Positions 27,489-38,662 are shown, counted from the first letter of the stretch. The stretch is 64,000 nucleotides of DNA from Ga0077530 sp035565975 (GCA_035565975.1 DATMRT010000081.1:7625-71624), one strand, 5' to 3'. The notes: a model not told the origin generated them from the sequence alone. Made by a program: numbers and translations.

Positions 27489-28214
27489 TCACAACCCGTT
27501 GATGCGCATGAGAGCGTCGAAATGCTTCTGCGCTGCGAAGTCGATCACCTGCATGTACTGGCGCGCCGTGTCCTTCGCTTGCTCCTCCGGCATGATCTGC
27601 AAAGGCAGTCCAGTGGACATCGCCAGCACCTGCTGCTTGGCCGCCCGCTCGAGATAGTAGAGGTCGTCGAAGGCAAAGGCGATCGAAGGTCCGCCAATCG
27701 AAATGCCGTGGTGAGCGAGGAAGAAGATGTCCGCCGTCGGATTGGACTTCTGCGCGTCGGCGATGCGCTTTCCTTCGCTCTCGTCGAGCGCGATACCGCC
27801 GAAGGACTGATAGGCAATGCGCCCGTAGTAGCGCGCCGCGGTTTGATGCGCCATCTCTAGGCGGCCACCCTGCACCATCGTCAGCGACGTCGCCCAGGGC
27901 ATATGCACGTGCAGAATGCACTGATGGCGCGGATTGGCGCGATGGCCTTGGACGTGGATGTGCCGCGCCGTCGCCTCGACCTCGCCATCGCCTTCAATCA
28001 CCTGGCCATCGCCGTCGATGAGCAGAAGGTGCTCCGGGCGCATCTCGGACCAGTGCAGCCCGTAGGGATTGATGAGGTAGCGCTCCTCAGGTCCCGGCAC
28101 GACGACCGAGAAGTGATTGCAGATGCCTTCCGAGTAGCCGAACTTCTCCGCAAGGCGGAAGGCGGCGGCAAGCTCGCGGCGCAGGCGCATGGGAGAGGCG
28201 GCAGAAGTCGGCAT
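27489..28214 (-). CDS. Class II aldolase/adducin family protein
   Basis: 241 residues. RRELAAAFRLAEKFGYSEGICNHFSVVVPG opens the fold, ILHVHMPWAT carries the His-x-His zinc ligands, and LAHHGISIGG a further His. The family includes L-fuculose-phosphate and related aldolases and decarboxylating enzymes; this branch is uncharacterised. The start at 28214 (MPTSAASPMRL) is used because the upstream part of the open frame is Arg/Pro-rich and overlaps the divergent DUF1772 gene's leader. It probably forms an operon with the core-MetE gene. Confidence 0.86.
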   Translation of the reverse strand: MPTSAASPMRLRRELAAAFRLAEKFGYSEGICNHFSVVVPGPEERYLINPYGLHWSEMRPEHLLLIDGDGQVIEGDGEVEATARHIHVQGHRANPRHQCILHVHMPWATSLTMVQGGRLEMAHQTAARYYGRIAYQSFGGIALDESEGKRIADAQKSNPTADIFFLAHHGISIGGPSIAFAFDDLYYLERAAKQQVLAMSTGLPLQIMPEEQAKDTARQYMQVIDFAAQKHFDALMRINGL

Positions 28215-28363
28215 ACGGCTCCTCGCTGTCGGGGATGGGACGCGCTCGAAATGATAAGGAGGATAAAACGGACTGCCAAGCGGCCAACCGCTGGGCCTCG
28301 CGATGCCGCGGCGAAGGCTGTATGCCTTTGCACAGGGTAAGCGGCGGGCAGGAGAGGCACGAC

Positions 28364-28843
28364 ATGCCGGAATGGGTCGAGATTCTGCTTCTGGTGAGCG
28401 CGACGACAGGTGCCGGTCTCGTCGGCGGCATCTTCTTCGCCTTCTCGAATTTCGTGATGCCGGCACTGGCGCAACAGCCCGGCGTCGGTGGCGCGCGTAC
28501 CATGCAGAGCATCAACGTGACCGTGCTCAATCCGCTCTTCTTGGTCGTTTTCTTCGGTACGGGCCTCGTTGCCCTGGCGGTCGCGATCGCGACGCCCAAT
28601 GCCTGGAGCGCCCCGGGCGCATTACTCGCCTGGATCGGGACCGCGCTCTATCTCGTCGGCACGCTCGGGGTCACTATGGTGTTCAACGTGCCGCTGAACG
28701 ATCGTCTTGCCTCGGCCGCGACGGAAAGCAGTCTTTCCCAGACATGGAGCCACTTTCTTCATGCATGGACATGGTGGAACCACGTGCGCACGATAGCTGC
28801 CCTCCTCGCCGCCGCTCTCTTCGCGCTCGCCATCGCTTATTAA
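28364..28843 (+). CDS. DUF1772 (anthrone oxygenase-like) membrane protein
   Basis: 159 residues with four hydrophobic segments (about 5-32, 52-75, 83-104, 138-158). GGIFFAFSNFVMPAL and VFNVPLNDRL...WNHVRTIAALLAAAL are typical of DUF1772, a family that includes fungal anthrone oxygenases but is mostly uncharacterised in bacteria. GGAGAGG about 8 bases upstream sets the start. Divergent from the class II aldolase gene and convergent with copA. Confidence 0.85.
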   Translation: MPEWVEILLLVSATTGAGLVGGIFFAFSNFVMPALAQQPGVGGARTMQSINVTVLNPLFLVVFFGTGLVALAVAIATPNAWSAPGALLAWIGTALYLVGTLGVTMVFNVPLNDRLASAATESSLSQTWSHFLHAWTWWNHVRTIAALLAAALFALAIAY

Positions 28844-28855
28844 GGCGCGCCGACA

Positions 28856-31258
<2,403 letters not shown>

Positions 31259-31276
31259 GACGGCTTTCCGTTCCTG

Positions 31277-31293
31277 ATACCCCCACCGGGTAT
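31277..31293. promoter_or_regulatory. CsoR-type operator 1
   Basis: ATACCCCCACCGGGTAT is a 17-bp inverted repeat with ATACCC/GGGTAT arms, in the copA-csoR intergenic region on the copA side. It resembles G/C-tract CsoR operators and is nearly the reverse complement of operator 2. It lies between the predicted copA promoter and the copA start. Confidence 0.7.
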
Positions 31294-31305
31294 AGCTTGA
31301 CACAT

Positions 31306-31322
31306 ATACCCCGGTAGGGTAT
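31306..31322. promoter_or_regulatory. CsoR-type operator 2 inside two overlapping promoters
   Basis: ATACCCCGGTAGGGTAT is a second 17-bp inverted repeat. It fills the spacer of the predicted csoR promoter (TTGACA at 31297-31302, 17 bases, TATTCG at 31320-31325) and also that of the predicted opposing copA promoter (TTGACG on the minus strand at 31329-31324, 17 bases, TATGTG). CsoR bound here would block both genes; Cu(I) would release it. Confidence 0.7.
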
Positions 31323-31332
31323 TCGTCAAGCC

Positions 31333-31608
31333 ATGAGCCATGATGCCAAATCGTCCCGCCTCAAGCGCCTCAACCGCATCGAGGGTCAGGTCCGCGGCCT
31401 CGCGCGCATGGTCGAGGAAGACCGCTACTGCATCGACATCGTCACGCAGATCGCCGCCGTGCGGGCGGCGCTTCGGCGCGTCGAGGAATCCGTGCTGCGC
31501 GACCACGTCAACCACTGCGTTCGCCACGCCATCGCGAGCGGCGACAAGGCTGAGCAGGAACAGAAGGTCGCCGAGCTCATGGACGTGCTGATCCGCACCG
31601 AACGTTGA
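31333..31608 (+). CDS. csoR: CsoR family copper-sensing repressor
   Basis: 91-residue all-helical repressor. The Cu(I) ligands are Cys33 (RYCIDIV), His58 and Cys62 (RDHVNHCV), with the same spacing (25 and 4) as in the M. tuberculosis CsoR; this separates it from RcnR/FrmR types. It begins SSRLKRLNRIEGQVRGLARM, the DNA-contacting helix. No Shine-Dalgarno sequence precedes the ATG, and the predicted promoter would start the RNA at or next to the start codon. It heads an operon with a DUF411 protein and faces copA, which it should repress together with itself. Confidence 0.92.
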   Translation: MSHDAKSSRLKRLNRIEGQVRGLARMVEEDRYCIDIVTQIAAVRAALRRVEESVLRDHVNHCVRHAIASGDKAEQEQKVAELMDVLIRTER

Positions 31609-31636
31609 ACCCGCGACCGCCTTCCCGGAGAACCAC

Positions 31637-32110
31637 ATGGCTCGATCGCTCTACTCTCGTCGCGGTTTGCTGGGCGCTGGCGCCGCCCTCGCGTTTGGCC
31701 TGGTGACGCCTGTCCGCGCGGAGCTCTCCGCTACGCTCGATGTCTACAAGGACCCGAACTGCGGCTGCTGCACCGGCTGGATAGCCCACCTGCGCCAGCA
31801 GGGATTTCTTGCGCGTGTCACGGATACGGCGGAGATAGCCGCCATCAAGCAGCGCCTTGGCGTCCCGGACGCGCTCATGTCGTGCCACACGGCTCAGCTC
31901 AACAACTACGTCATCGAGGGACATGTTCCCGCGCACGCCATCAGACGGCTCCTCGCGGAGAAGCCGCAAGCGCTAGGTCTCGCGGTACCCGGCATGCCGA
32001 TCGGATCTCCAGGCATGGAAGGCGGCGAGCCTGAGACCTATGACGTCATCCTGTTCGGCAAGACAGGCACGCAACGGTTCGGCCGCTACATCGGCAATCG
32101 GCCCGCTTGA
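31637..32110 (+). CDS. DUF411 copper-binding periplasmic protein
   Basis: 157 residues. A Tat-like or Sec signal (SRRGLLGAGAALAFGLVTPVRA, about residues 7-28) is followed by the DUF411 domain with VYKDPNCGCCTGW, a cysteine cluster able to bind copper, and MSCHTAQLNNYVIEGHVPAHAI with Cys and His. Members are found with copper resistance genes and are thought to bind or deliver copper in the periplasm. It starts 28 bases after csoR, so it should be induced by copper with it. The Arg pair followed by GLL fits Tat export of a folded metal protein, but the motif is incomplete. Confidence 0.9.
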   Translation: MARSLYSRRGLLGAGAALAFGLVTPVRAELSATLDVYKDPNCGCCTGWIAHLRQQGFLARVTDTAEIAAIKQRLGVPDALMSCHTAQLNNYVIEGHVPAHAIRRLLAEKPQALGLAVPGMPIGSPGMEGGEPETYDVILFGKTGTQRFGRYIGNRPA

Positions 32111-32303
32111 GCGACGCCCTGCACGAGCGTCAATTTCCAAGTGCCCAAGGCGTCGTCGTGCGAGCCACCTGCGATTGGCACTGATGTGGCGCCGGTGCAG
32201 CAGAAGCTTGGAAAGTCAGCCCATTTCTGCCTGAGCCTTGCTCGTGCCACGACGCCGTCACATTCCTACGCGGCCGGCGAGGCTCAGCGACGGGAGGCGC
32301 AGG

Positions 32304-35126
32304 ATGCGGCGGGTATGGATGGTGCTGGCGGCCGGCCTCGTACTCGCAACCTTCGCGCTGGCGCCAGCATGGTCTCAGTCCTCACCTCAGCCATCGGGCA
32401 CCGACTTCTCGGCGCACTTTTCGCGCTGGCAGCAGGCGCAGGACGGCGAGCAGCGCATCTCCGTCGGTGAGGCCCTTCTCGCCGAGGCCCCCGCGCTCTC
32501 GCCATGGCCCCTCGCCGCCGATCGCGCGCAGGTCATCGCCGAGCTGCAGTTCGGCATAGCGAGCGCCTACGTCAACCGTCCGACGGGCGTGCGTGCCGAC
32601 AACATCGAGACGGCGATCGGTCATTTCGAGGCCGCTCTTCCGGCCTGGACCTTCGAGCTTGATCCTCAGAACTGGGCGACGCTCCGAAACAACCTGGGCA
32701 TTGCCTACTGGGCACGCATCCGCGGCGAGCGTGCCGACAACCAGGAACGCGCGATTGCCCACTTCCAGTCCGCGTTGCGCGTCTTCACCCGGGAGAGCGC
32801 GCCCCAGGAATGGGCCCGCCTGCAGAACAACCTCGCCGTCGTCTACCAGAGCCGCATCCATGGCACGGCCGCCGACAACCTCGAGGCCTCCATCACGCAT
32901 ACGGAAGCAGCGCTCGGCGTCTTCACGAGAGAGGCGGCCCCCATGCTCTGGGCCATGGCGCAGAACAATCTCGGTGCCAGCTACCGCAATCGCGTCCGCG
33001 GCGCGCGCGCGGAGAACCATGAGAAGGCCATCGCGCACATCACGAACGCCCTCAGCGTCTTCTCGCGCGAACAACTCCCAAGAGAATGGGCGTCCGCACA
33101 CTACAATCTCGCGACCGCGTATCTCGCGCGTGTCGGCGGCGACCAGGCCGAGAACCAGGAGAAGGCCATCGCGCATCTCGATGCGGCATTCGAGGTGTTC
33201 ACCCGCACGGGATATCCCATGGAATGGGCGCGCGCGCAGAATGCGCTGGCAAACACCTACTCCGACCGTATCCGCGGCCTCCCCGCCGTCAACCGGGAGA
33301 TGGCCATTGCGGCATACGAGGCCGCTCTCACCGTCTTCACGCGTGACGCCTTCCCGCACGAGCACATGCGCACCAGCCGGGCGCTCGGCAACACGCTCCT
33401 TCAGGCTGGCGAATGGAGCGAAGCCGGAACGGTGTATCAAAGCGCGCGCGAAGCGTTCCTCCTTCTTTTCGGTCAGGGCTTCGATGAAACCCAGGCCAGC
33501 GCTCTTATCGCCGACGCCGGTCCGTTGTTTGCGGAGGCCGCGTTCGGTGCCATCGAGCGCGGTGATGCCGAGACGGCGATTGCCTTGGCTGACGAGAGCC
33601 GGGCGCGCCTGCTGGCCGTGTCGCTCAGATTACAGTCGCTCGAGTTATCGGCGGAAAACCGGGCGCGCCTCGATGCGCTGCGTGCCGCCATCCGGGCAGC
33701 TCAGGCGGCCGCCGAGGCCGGAGCAGATCGCGGCACAGCCATCGAGCAGTTGAGCGCGCTTCGACGCGAGCTGCTGGCCCTTGTGACGGCAAGCGGTGCG
33801 AGCGACGACCGCAGCACGGCAGCCCTCGCGGAGGCGCGTCGCATTGCATCCGCAGGCGGCGCCGTGGCGATCCCGATCGTGACGTCACTCGGCGGCAGGC
33901 TCATCGTGATCGGTGGCGCCGATAGTCCCAAGGCAAGCGTCATCGACCTTCCCGAGCTCACGCCAACGAGGCTCTCGACGCTGCTCGCCGGACCTGAGGG
34001 TGTGGTCGGCGGCGGCTGGATCGGCGCCTATTTCGCCAACTATTTCGAGGGCGAAGAAAAGCAGAAGCGCTGGCCGCAGTGGATGGCGGCGATCCAGGAT
34101 CTCGGCCCCGAGCTCTGGCGTCTCTTCGTTGGCGATCTGGATGCAGCTCTCAAGGCCCACGGCATCAAGCCGGGCGCGCAACTCGTCTGGGTGCCTTCGG
34201 GTTGGCTCGGCGTACTCCCGGTCGGCCTCGCGCAGGATCCGGTCAGTCAGCGTCGCCTTGGCGATGAGTACGAGATCACGGTGACGCCTAGTCTCGCCGC
34301 CCTCGCAGCCGTGCGCGCGCGTGCGGCAACAAAGGATCCTCCGAGCCTTCTGGCGGTCATCAACCCCACGGGTGACCTGCCGGGATCCGAGCTCGAAGGT
34401 GCCTTCATCGCGGCGCACTTCCCTGAAGCGTCGCGTGCGTTCCTCGTCGGTGAGAACGCGACCCTCGAGGCGGTGCTCGAAGCGCTCAAGGGACGCAGCC
34501 ACTGGCACTTCGCCTCGCACGGCACGTTCACCTGGTCCGATGTCCGCCAGTCGGGCCTCATCATGCACGGCTTCGCACGTCTCAGCGTTGGGCGATTGCT
34601 CGAAGTGGACGGGCTCGGCCACCCCCGCCTCGTCGTGCTGTCTGCCTGCGAGACCGGCCTCTCCGAGATCACGCGCAATCCCGATGAGTTCATCGGCCTA
34701 CCCGGCGCGTTCATGGCCCTCGGTGCGGCCGGCGTCCTCGGCACGCTATGGCCTGTCTCGGATATTGCCTCGGCCCTGCTGATCGCGCGCTTCTATGAGT
34801 TGCATATCGACAAGGGGCTGCGCCCCGCGGCGGCGCTCCATGAGGCCCAGGCGTGGCTGCGCCAGGCGACGAACGCCGATCTCACGGCCTACGTTCAGGA
34901 AGCCTCGGATGCGGGCCGCATGGCGCGCAGCCATGCCGATGCGACCCGCGCGGCCATGAGCGCGGAAAACCTCAAGCGCGGGCGCAACAGCGGCGCCGTC
35001 GAATGGCTCGCGCCCGCATCCTCCCGCATGGACAGCGTCGCCAAGGAGGCACCACCACCGCAAACGCTCGCCCGCCCCTTCGCGCATCCCTATTTCTGGG
35101 CGGGCTTCGTCTACACCGGGCAATGA
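32304..35126 (+). CDS. Secreted TPR-CHAT domain protein (caspase-like)
   Basis: 940 residues with a signal peptide (about 1-24, cleaved near AWSQ). Residues about 85-390 hold roughly six repeats of about 53 residues, each with a core like NxEkAIaHxexAL, vFTRE and qNNLaxaY: long TPR-like units. The C-terminal CHAT domain (about 620-935) has catalytic His739 (HFASHGTF) and Cys782 (LSACETGLS), so protease activity is possible. The start at 32304 has GGGAGG 7 bases upstream and directly begins the signal peptide. It appears monocistronic. This is the second exported caspase-fold protein in the window (the other is at 9461). Partner and substrate unknown. Confidence 0.9.
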   Translation: MRRVWMVLAAGLVLATFALAPAWSQSSPQPSGTDFSAHFSRWQQAQDGEQRISVGEALLAEAPALSPWPLAADRAQVIAELQFGIASAYVNRPTGVRADNIETAIGHFEAALPAWTFELDPQNWATLRNNLGIAYWARIRGERADNQERAIAHFQSALRVFTRESAPQEWARLQNNLAVVYQSRIHGTAADNLEASITHTEAALGVFTREAAPMLWAMAQNNLGASYRNRVRGARAENHEKAIAHITNALSVFSREQLPREWASAHYNLATAYLARVGGDQAENQEKAIAHLDAAFEVFTRTGYPMEWARAQNALANTYSDRIRGLPAVNREMAIAAYEAALTVFTRDAFPHEHMRTSRALGNTLLQAGEWSEAGTVYQSAREAFLLLFGQGFDETQASALIADAGPLFAEAAFGAIERGDAETAIALADESRARLLAVSLRLQSLELSAENRARLDALRAAIRAAQAAAEAGADRGTAIEQLSALRRELLALVTASGASDDRSTAALAEARRIASAGGAVAIPIVTSLGGRLIVIGGADSPKASVIDLPELTPTRLSTLLAGPEGVVGGGWIGAYFANYFEGEEKQKRWPQWMAAIQDLGPELWRLFVGDLDAALKAHGIKPGAQLVWVPSGWLGVLPVGLAQDPVSQRRLGDEYEITVTPSLAALAAVRARAATKDPPSLLAVINPTGDLPGSELEGAFIAAHFPEASRAFLVGENATLEAVLEALKGRSHWHFASHGTFTWSDVRQSGLIMHGFARLSVGRLLEVDGLGHPRLVVLSACETGLSEITRNPDEFIGLPGAFMALGAAGVLGTLWPVSDIASALLIARFYELHIDKGLRPAAALHEAQAWLRQATNADLTAYVQEASDAGRMARSHADATRAAMSAENLKRGRNSGAVEWLAPASSRMDSVAKEAPPPQTLARPFAHPYFWAGFVYTGQ

Positions 35127-35253
35127 GGCGCCGGCTCTGCCTGCGCGGCGAGCATTGATGCCCGTCTACGGCGTCTCTTGTCTTCGCGGCCCGCATATCC
35201 GAACCTTGGCCAGAATCCGGACCGCCCGCGGTCCCAACAGACAGGAGTGCTTC

Positions 35254-36384
35254 GTGCCCGAGCCCGCGTATACGCCCCCTCCCGAGGACGCAGTCTGGGA
35301 AGCCCTCACGCCCGCCGCTGCCGGCTTGGATGCGGGAAAGCTCGAAGCGGCCGTCGCCTGGGCCGAGGCCTCCGAAAGCCCCTGGCCGCGCTCGTTCTAC
35401 TACCCGGACGGCCGTTACGTCGGAAATGTGGAGTGGAACGAGAGCGGACCCTGGAGCGAGATCACGGGGCTCGTGCGCCCCCGCGGCGGACCCGCCGGCA
35501 TGATCATGAAGGGCGGCCGCATCGTCGCCGAGTGGGGCGACACGCGCCGCGCAGACGTCACGTTCAGCGTCGCGAAAAGCTATCTTTCGCTGCTCGCAGG
35601 TGTTGCCGTCGGCGACCGCCTGATCGGCAGCGTCGATGATCGCGTCGGCGCGACCGTCAAGACCGGTCATTTCGATGGGCCGCACAACGGACAGATCACA
35701 TGGCGCCATCTCCTCGTGCAGTCCTCGGAGTGGGACGGCGTGCTCTGGGAGAAGTCCGACCAGGTCGACCACTTCCGCCAACCCGGCGGTCTCGACAGCA
35801 ACAAGAACAAAGGCCAGCTCCGCCAGCGGCAGACGCCCGGCACGTACTACGAATACAATGATGTGCGCGTGAACGTGCTCGCCTTTGCGCTCCTGCAGTG
35901 CTTTGGCAGAGCGCTGCCCGACGTGCTGCGCGAGCGCATCATGGAGCCCATCGGCGCCTCGCGCGACTGGGAATGGCACGGCTACTCGACGTCGTGGACG
36001 GAGGTCGGCGGCAAGCGCGTGCAGTCCGTCTCGGGCGGCAGTCACTGGGGTGGCGGTCTCTTCATCCCGACGCGCGACCATGCCCGCGTCGGTCTCCTCG
36101 CCGCACGCAACGGGCGCTGGGGCACGCGGCAGCTCTTACCGGAAAACTGGATGGCACAGTCGCTGGAGCCGTCCGTCACCAATGCTGGCTACGGTTTCCT
36201 CTGGTGGCTGAACCGCGGCGGACGCAATTTTCCGAGCGCGCCCGCGGATAGTTGGTTCGCTGTCGGCGCCGGCAACAACCTCATCTGGGTCGCGCCTTCG
36301 CAAGATCTCGTCGCCGTCTTGCGCTGGATCGACAAGAGCAAGGCCGATGGTTTCTTCAAGCGGCTCATGGCCGCGATTGCGTAG
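35254..36384 (+). CDS. Serine hydrolase of the beta-lactamase family (class C-like)
   Basis: 376 residues of the beta-lactamase/esterase EstB type. The nucleophile is Ser105 in SVAK (SxxK), the YxN-like motif is in YYEYNDVRVN, and WHGYS...GGSHWGGGLFIPTRDHARVG follows. There is no signal peptide, so action in the cytoplasm on an ester or amide is more likely than cell-wall work. The GTG at 35254 has an ACAGGAG site 6 bases upstream; an ATG at 35155 would add 33 unlike residues. It is 27 bp ahead of a SnoaL-like gene, probably in the same transcript. Confidence 0.87.
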   Translation: MPEPAYTPPPEDAVWEALTPAAAGLDAGKLEAAVAWAEASESPWPRSFYYPDGRYVGNVEWNESGPWSEITGLVRPRGGPAGMIMKGGRIVAEWGDTRRADVTFSVAKSYLSLLAGVAVGDRLIGSVDDRVGATVKTGHFDGPHNGQITWRHLLVQSSEWDGVLWEKSDQVDHFRQPGGLDSNKNKGQLRQRQTPGTYYEYNDVRVNVLAFALLQCFGRALPDVLRERIMEPIGASRDWEWHGYSTSWTEVGGKRVQSVSGGSHWGGGLFIPTRDHARVGLLAARNGRWGTRQLLPENWMAQSLEPSVTNAGYGFLWWLNRGGRNFPSAPADSWFAVGAGNNLIWVAPSQDLVAVLRWIDKSKADGFFKRLMAAIA

Positions 36385-36411
36385 GTGGTGCAGCAGCCGG
36401 GAGGACTTCAC

Positions 36412-36798
36412 ATGCAGAAGATTGTCGATGAGCCTGTGACCATCGAGCGCGTCCGCGAGATTGGGGATGCCTTCGCCCGTCGTGATGTCGATGCGATCGT
36501 CGACTGCTTCGCCGAGGATGGGGAATTCCGCAACGCCAAGGGCCCCGACGTCTGGGGCCAGACATACAAGGGCAAAGATGAGATCCGCAGCTACTTCGTG
36601 CCGCTGTTCGCGAACAGCCCCGATGTGCGTTGGATCCACACGGCCGAGTATGTCGTCGGAAATCGCGCCGTGACCGAATGGCTGCGCACGGCGACACTGC
36701 CCAATGGCCAGAAGCAGGAGTGGCTCGGCTGCGACCTCTACACCTTCCGCGGCGACAAGATCGTGCGCAAGGACACCTACATCAAAGTCGTCGGTTGA
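36412..36798 (+). CDS. NTF2/SnoaL-like protein
   Basis: 128 residues with the cone-shaped NTF2-like fold pattern: AFARRDVDAIVDCFAEDGEFRN, GKDEIRSYFVPLF, AEYVVGNRAVTEWLRTATLPNGQKQEWLGCDLYTFRGDKIVRKDTYIKV. Members are small hydrolases, isomerases or ligand-binding proteins; no catalytic set is diagnostic. The start at 36412 has GGGAGG 8 bases upstream. It follows the serine hydrolase gene by 27 bases, suggesting a shared job in small-molecule breakdown. Confidence 0.86.
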   Translation: MQKIVDEPVTIERVREIGDAFARRDVDAIVDCFAEDGEFRNAKGPDVWGQTYKGKDEIRSYFVPLFANSPDVRWIHTAEYVVGNRAVTEWLRTATLPNGQKQEWLGCDLYTFRGDKIVRKDTYIKVVG

Positions 36799-36805
36799 AG
36801 CGATC

Positions 36806-37585
36806 TCAGTCCGGGATGAGACCCCCGTCTACGTTGTAGGACTGGCCGGTGATGTTGCGGGCGCGCGGCGAGGCGAGGAAGACGACCATGTCGGCGATAT
36901 CCTCCGGCTCGTTCGCGCGCCGGAGCGGCACGCCGGCGACGGCCCGCGCTTCCACCGCCTCGATGCTCATGTTCTCGGTCTTGGACATGACTCTGACGAT
37001 CTCCTCATAGAGGGCCGTGCGCACGATGCCGGGGCAGACCGAGTTGACGTTGATGTTGTGCGGACCGAGCTGCTGCGCCGCCGTCTTGGTCAGGCTGATG
37101 ACAGCGCCCTTGCTCGCTGCGTAGATCGCATTCGATGTGCCCGGAAAACCCTTTCCTGCAACCGAGGCGATATTGATGATGCGCCCGCTCCGACGCGGGA
37201 TCATCTCGCGCGCGACACGCTGCAGGCAGAAGAACACCCCCTTTGCGTTCACACGATGAATACGGTCCCAGTCTTCCTCCGTGAGATCCATGATGTAGGC
37301 GCGACGGGTGACGGCGGCGTTGTTTACGAGAATGTCGATGCGGCCGAACGCGGCGATGCTTTCGCCCACCATGCGGTCGATGTCCGCGACACTGCCGAGA
37401 TCGGCGCGGATGGCGTGCACACGCCGTCCCTTGGCTTTGACCGCCGCCGCCGTTTCATTGAGCGTTTGCTCGTTGATATCGACGACGACGAGATCCGCGC
37501 CTGCATCGGCCAGCGCCAGCGCTGACGCCCGGCCAATGCCCTGCCCTGCCCCCGTCACGATGGCAATCTGGTCCTTGAGGTCCAT
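36806..37585 (-). CDS. SDR family oxidoreductase (FabG-like)
   Basis: 259-residue classical SDR with TGAGQGIG cofactor motif, VVVDIN (acidic residue favouring NAD over NADP), NNAA, the catalytic Ser in NIASVAG, YAASK (Tyr, Lys) and a YNVDGGLIPD end. Function beyond NAD-dependent alcohol/ketone oxidoreduction is not evident. It is convergent with the SnoaL-like gene (7-bp gap) and divergent from the isocitrate-lyase-like gene across 216 bp in which I see no gene. Confidence 0.9.
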   Translation of the reverse strand: MDLKDQIAIVTGAGQGIGRASALALADAGADLVVVDINEQTLNETAAAVKAKGRRVHAIRADLGSVADIDRMVGESIAAFGRIDILVNNAAVTRRAYIMDLTEEDWDRIHRVNAKGVFFCLQRVAREMIPRRSGRIINIASVAGKGFPGTSNAIYAASKGAVISLTKTAAQQLGPHNINVNSVCPGIVRTALYEEIVRVMSKTENMSIEAVEARAVAGVPLRRANEPEDIADMVVFLASPRARNITGQSYNVDGGLIPD

Positions 37586-37801
37586 GACCTGCTCCTCCCT
37601 GTCTATCCGGCGGGTCTCGCGCCTGCCTCGTCTTCATCCTGCCACTCGACGGAGCCGTCATCCATAGGCGCGTTCCAGCGTGCCATCATGTCAGACCGCC
37701 GGAGTTCGCACTTGCTTCTGCAGTGCAGCGGCGACCACAATGAACCTATCCTTCTCGCCCATGGCCTTCCCCCCGACAGCCCCTCAGGAAAGTGATCCAA
37801 C

Positions 37802-38662
37802 ATGAACGCTCCCGCCCGCCTGCGCGATCTCCTCGCCAAGCCCGAGTTCGTCGTCATGCCCGCCGTCTGGGATGGGCTCAGCGCAAAGCTGACCACGGGC
37901 GCCGGCTTCAAGACCGCTTTCATGTCGGGATCGTGCGTCGCGGCGAGCCGTCTCGGCGGGCCTGATCTCGATCTCATTTCGTTCGCGGAGATGTTCGACT
38001 CCTTCAACATGATCCGCGGCGCGGCACCTGATCTGCTCGTGCTCGCCGACGCCGATCACGGCTATGGCAATGCCATGAACGTGCAGCGGACCGTGCGCGC
38101 CTACGGTCGCGCGGGCGCTGCCGCCATTCTCATCGAGGACAAGATCACGCCCCGCGCGCTCACGTCCGCCGGCAAGCCCTGCCTGCCGCGAGAGGAGGCG
38201 CGCATGAAGATCCGCGCCGCCGTGCAGGCCGCGAAAGAGTCCGGTATTCTTGTCATGGCCCGCACGGATTGCCGCCCGACGGCCGGCATCGACGAGGCCG
38301 TCGCCCGCATCGAGATGTTCGTTGCCGAGGGCGCGGACATCCTCTTCCTCGACTCGCCGGCCGATGAGGGCGAAGTCCGCCGCGCCGTCGCCGCGGCCGC
38401 GGGCCGCCCATCCTTTGCTGTGCTCTCGCCCGGTGCGCCGCGCGAGACTCCCACCCAGTCACGCGCCGCCGAACTCGGCCTGAAGATCGGCACCTATCCG
38501 ACCGGCATGCTCTCCCCCGCGATCGCCGGCATGAAAGCCGGTCTTGCCGCCCTGAACGCCGGCAAGGCGGAGGCTGCCGGCGCGCTCACGCCGGCAGAAT
38601 TCCGCTCGACCCTCGGCTATCAGGACTACGAGGCACACGCCAAGCAGTTCAACATCGGCTGA
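37802..38662 (+). CDS. Isocitrate lyase / PEP mutase superfamily protein
   Basis: 286 residues. The magnesium-binding DADHGYGN replaces the usual DxDxGYG, and ILIEDK follows at the expected place. After it, the usual PKxCGH catalytic loop is absent; the segment reads TPRALTSAGKPCLPREE. Members without the Cys act as oxaloacetate decarboxylases or lyases on other 2-oxo or 2-methyl acids rather than as isocitrate lyase. LGYQDYEAHAKQF at the end matches relatives annotated as oxaloacetate decarboxylase. It is convergent with a TRAP transporter operon, whose substrate it might process; that link is inference. Confidence 0.85.
   Translation: MNAPARLRDLLAKPEFVVMPAVWDGLSAKLTTGAGFKTAFMSGSCVAASRLGGPDLDLISFAEMFDSFNMIRGAAPDLLVLADADHGYGNAMNVQRTVRAYGRAGAAAILIEDKITPRALTSAGKPCLPREEARMKIRAAVQAAKESGILVMARTDCRPTAGIDEAVARIEMFVAEGADILFLDSPADEGEVRRAVAAAAGRPSFAVLSPGAPRETPTQSRAAELGLKIGTYPTGMLSPAIAGMKAGLAALNAGKAEAAGALTPAEFRSTLGYQDYEAHAKQFNIG

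Noticed and set aside
37603..38010. Minus-strand frame of 135 residues between the SDR and PEP-mutase-like genes
   Set aside because: It overlaps the start of the PEP-mutase-like gene, has no ribosome site and no recognisable domain.
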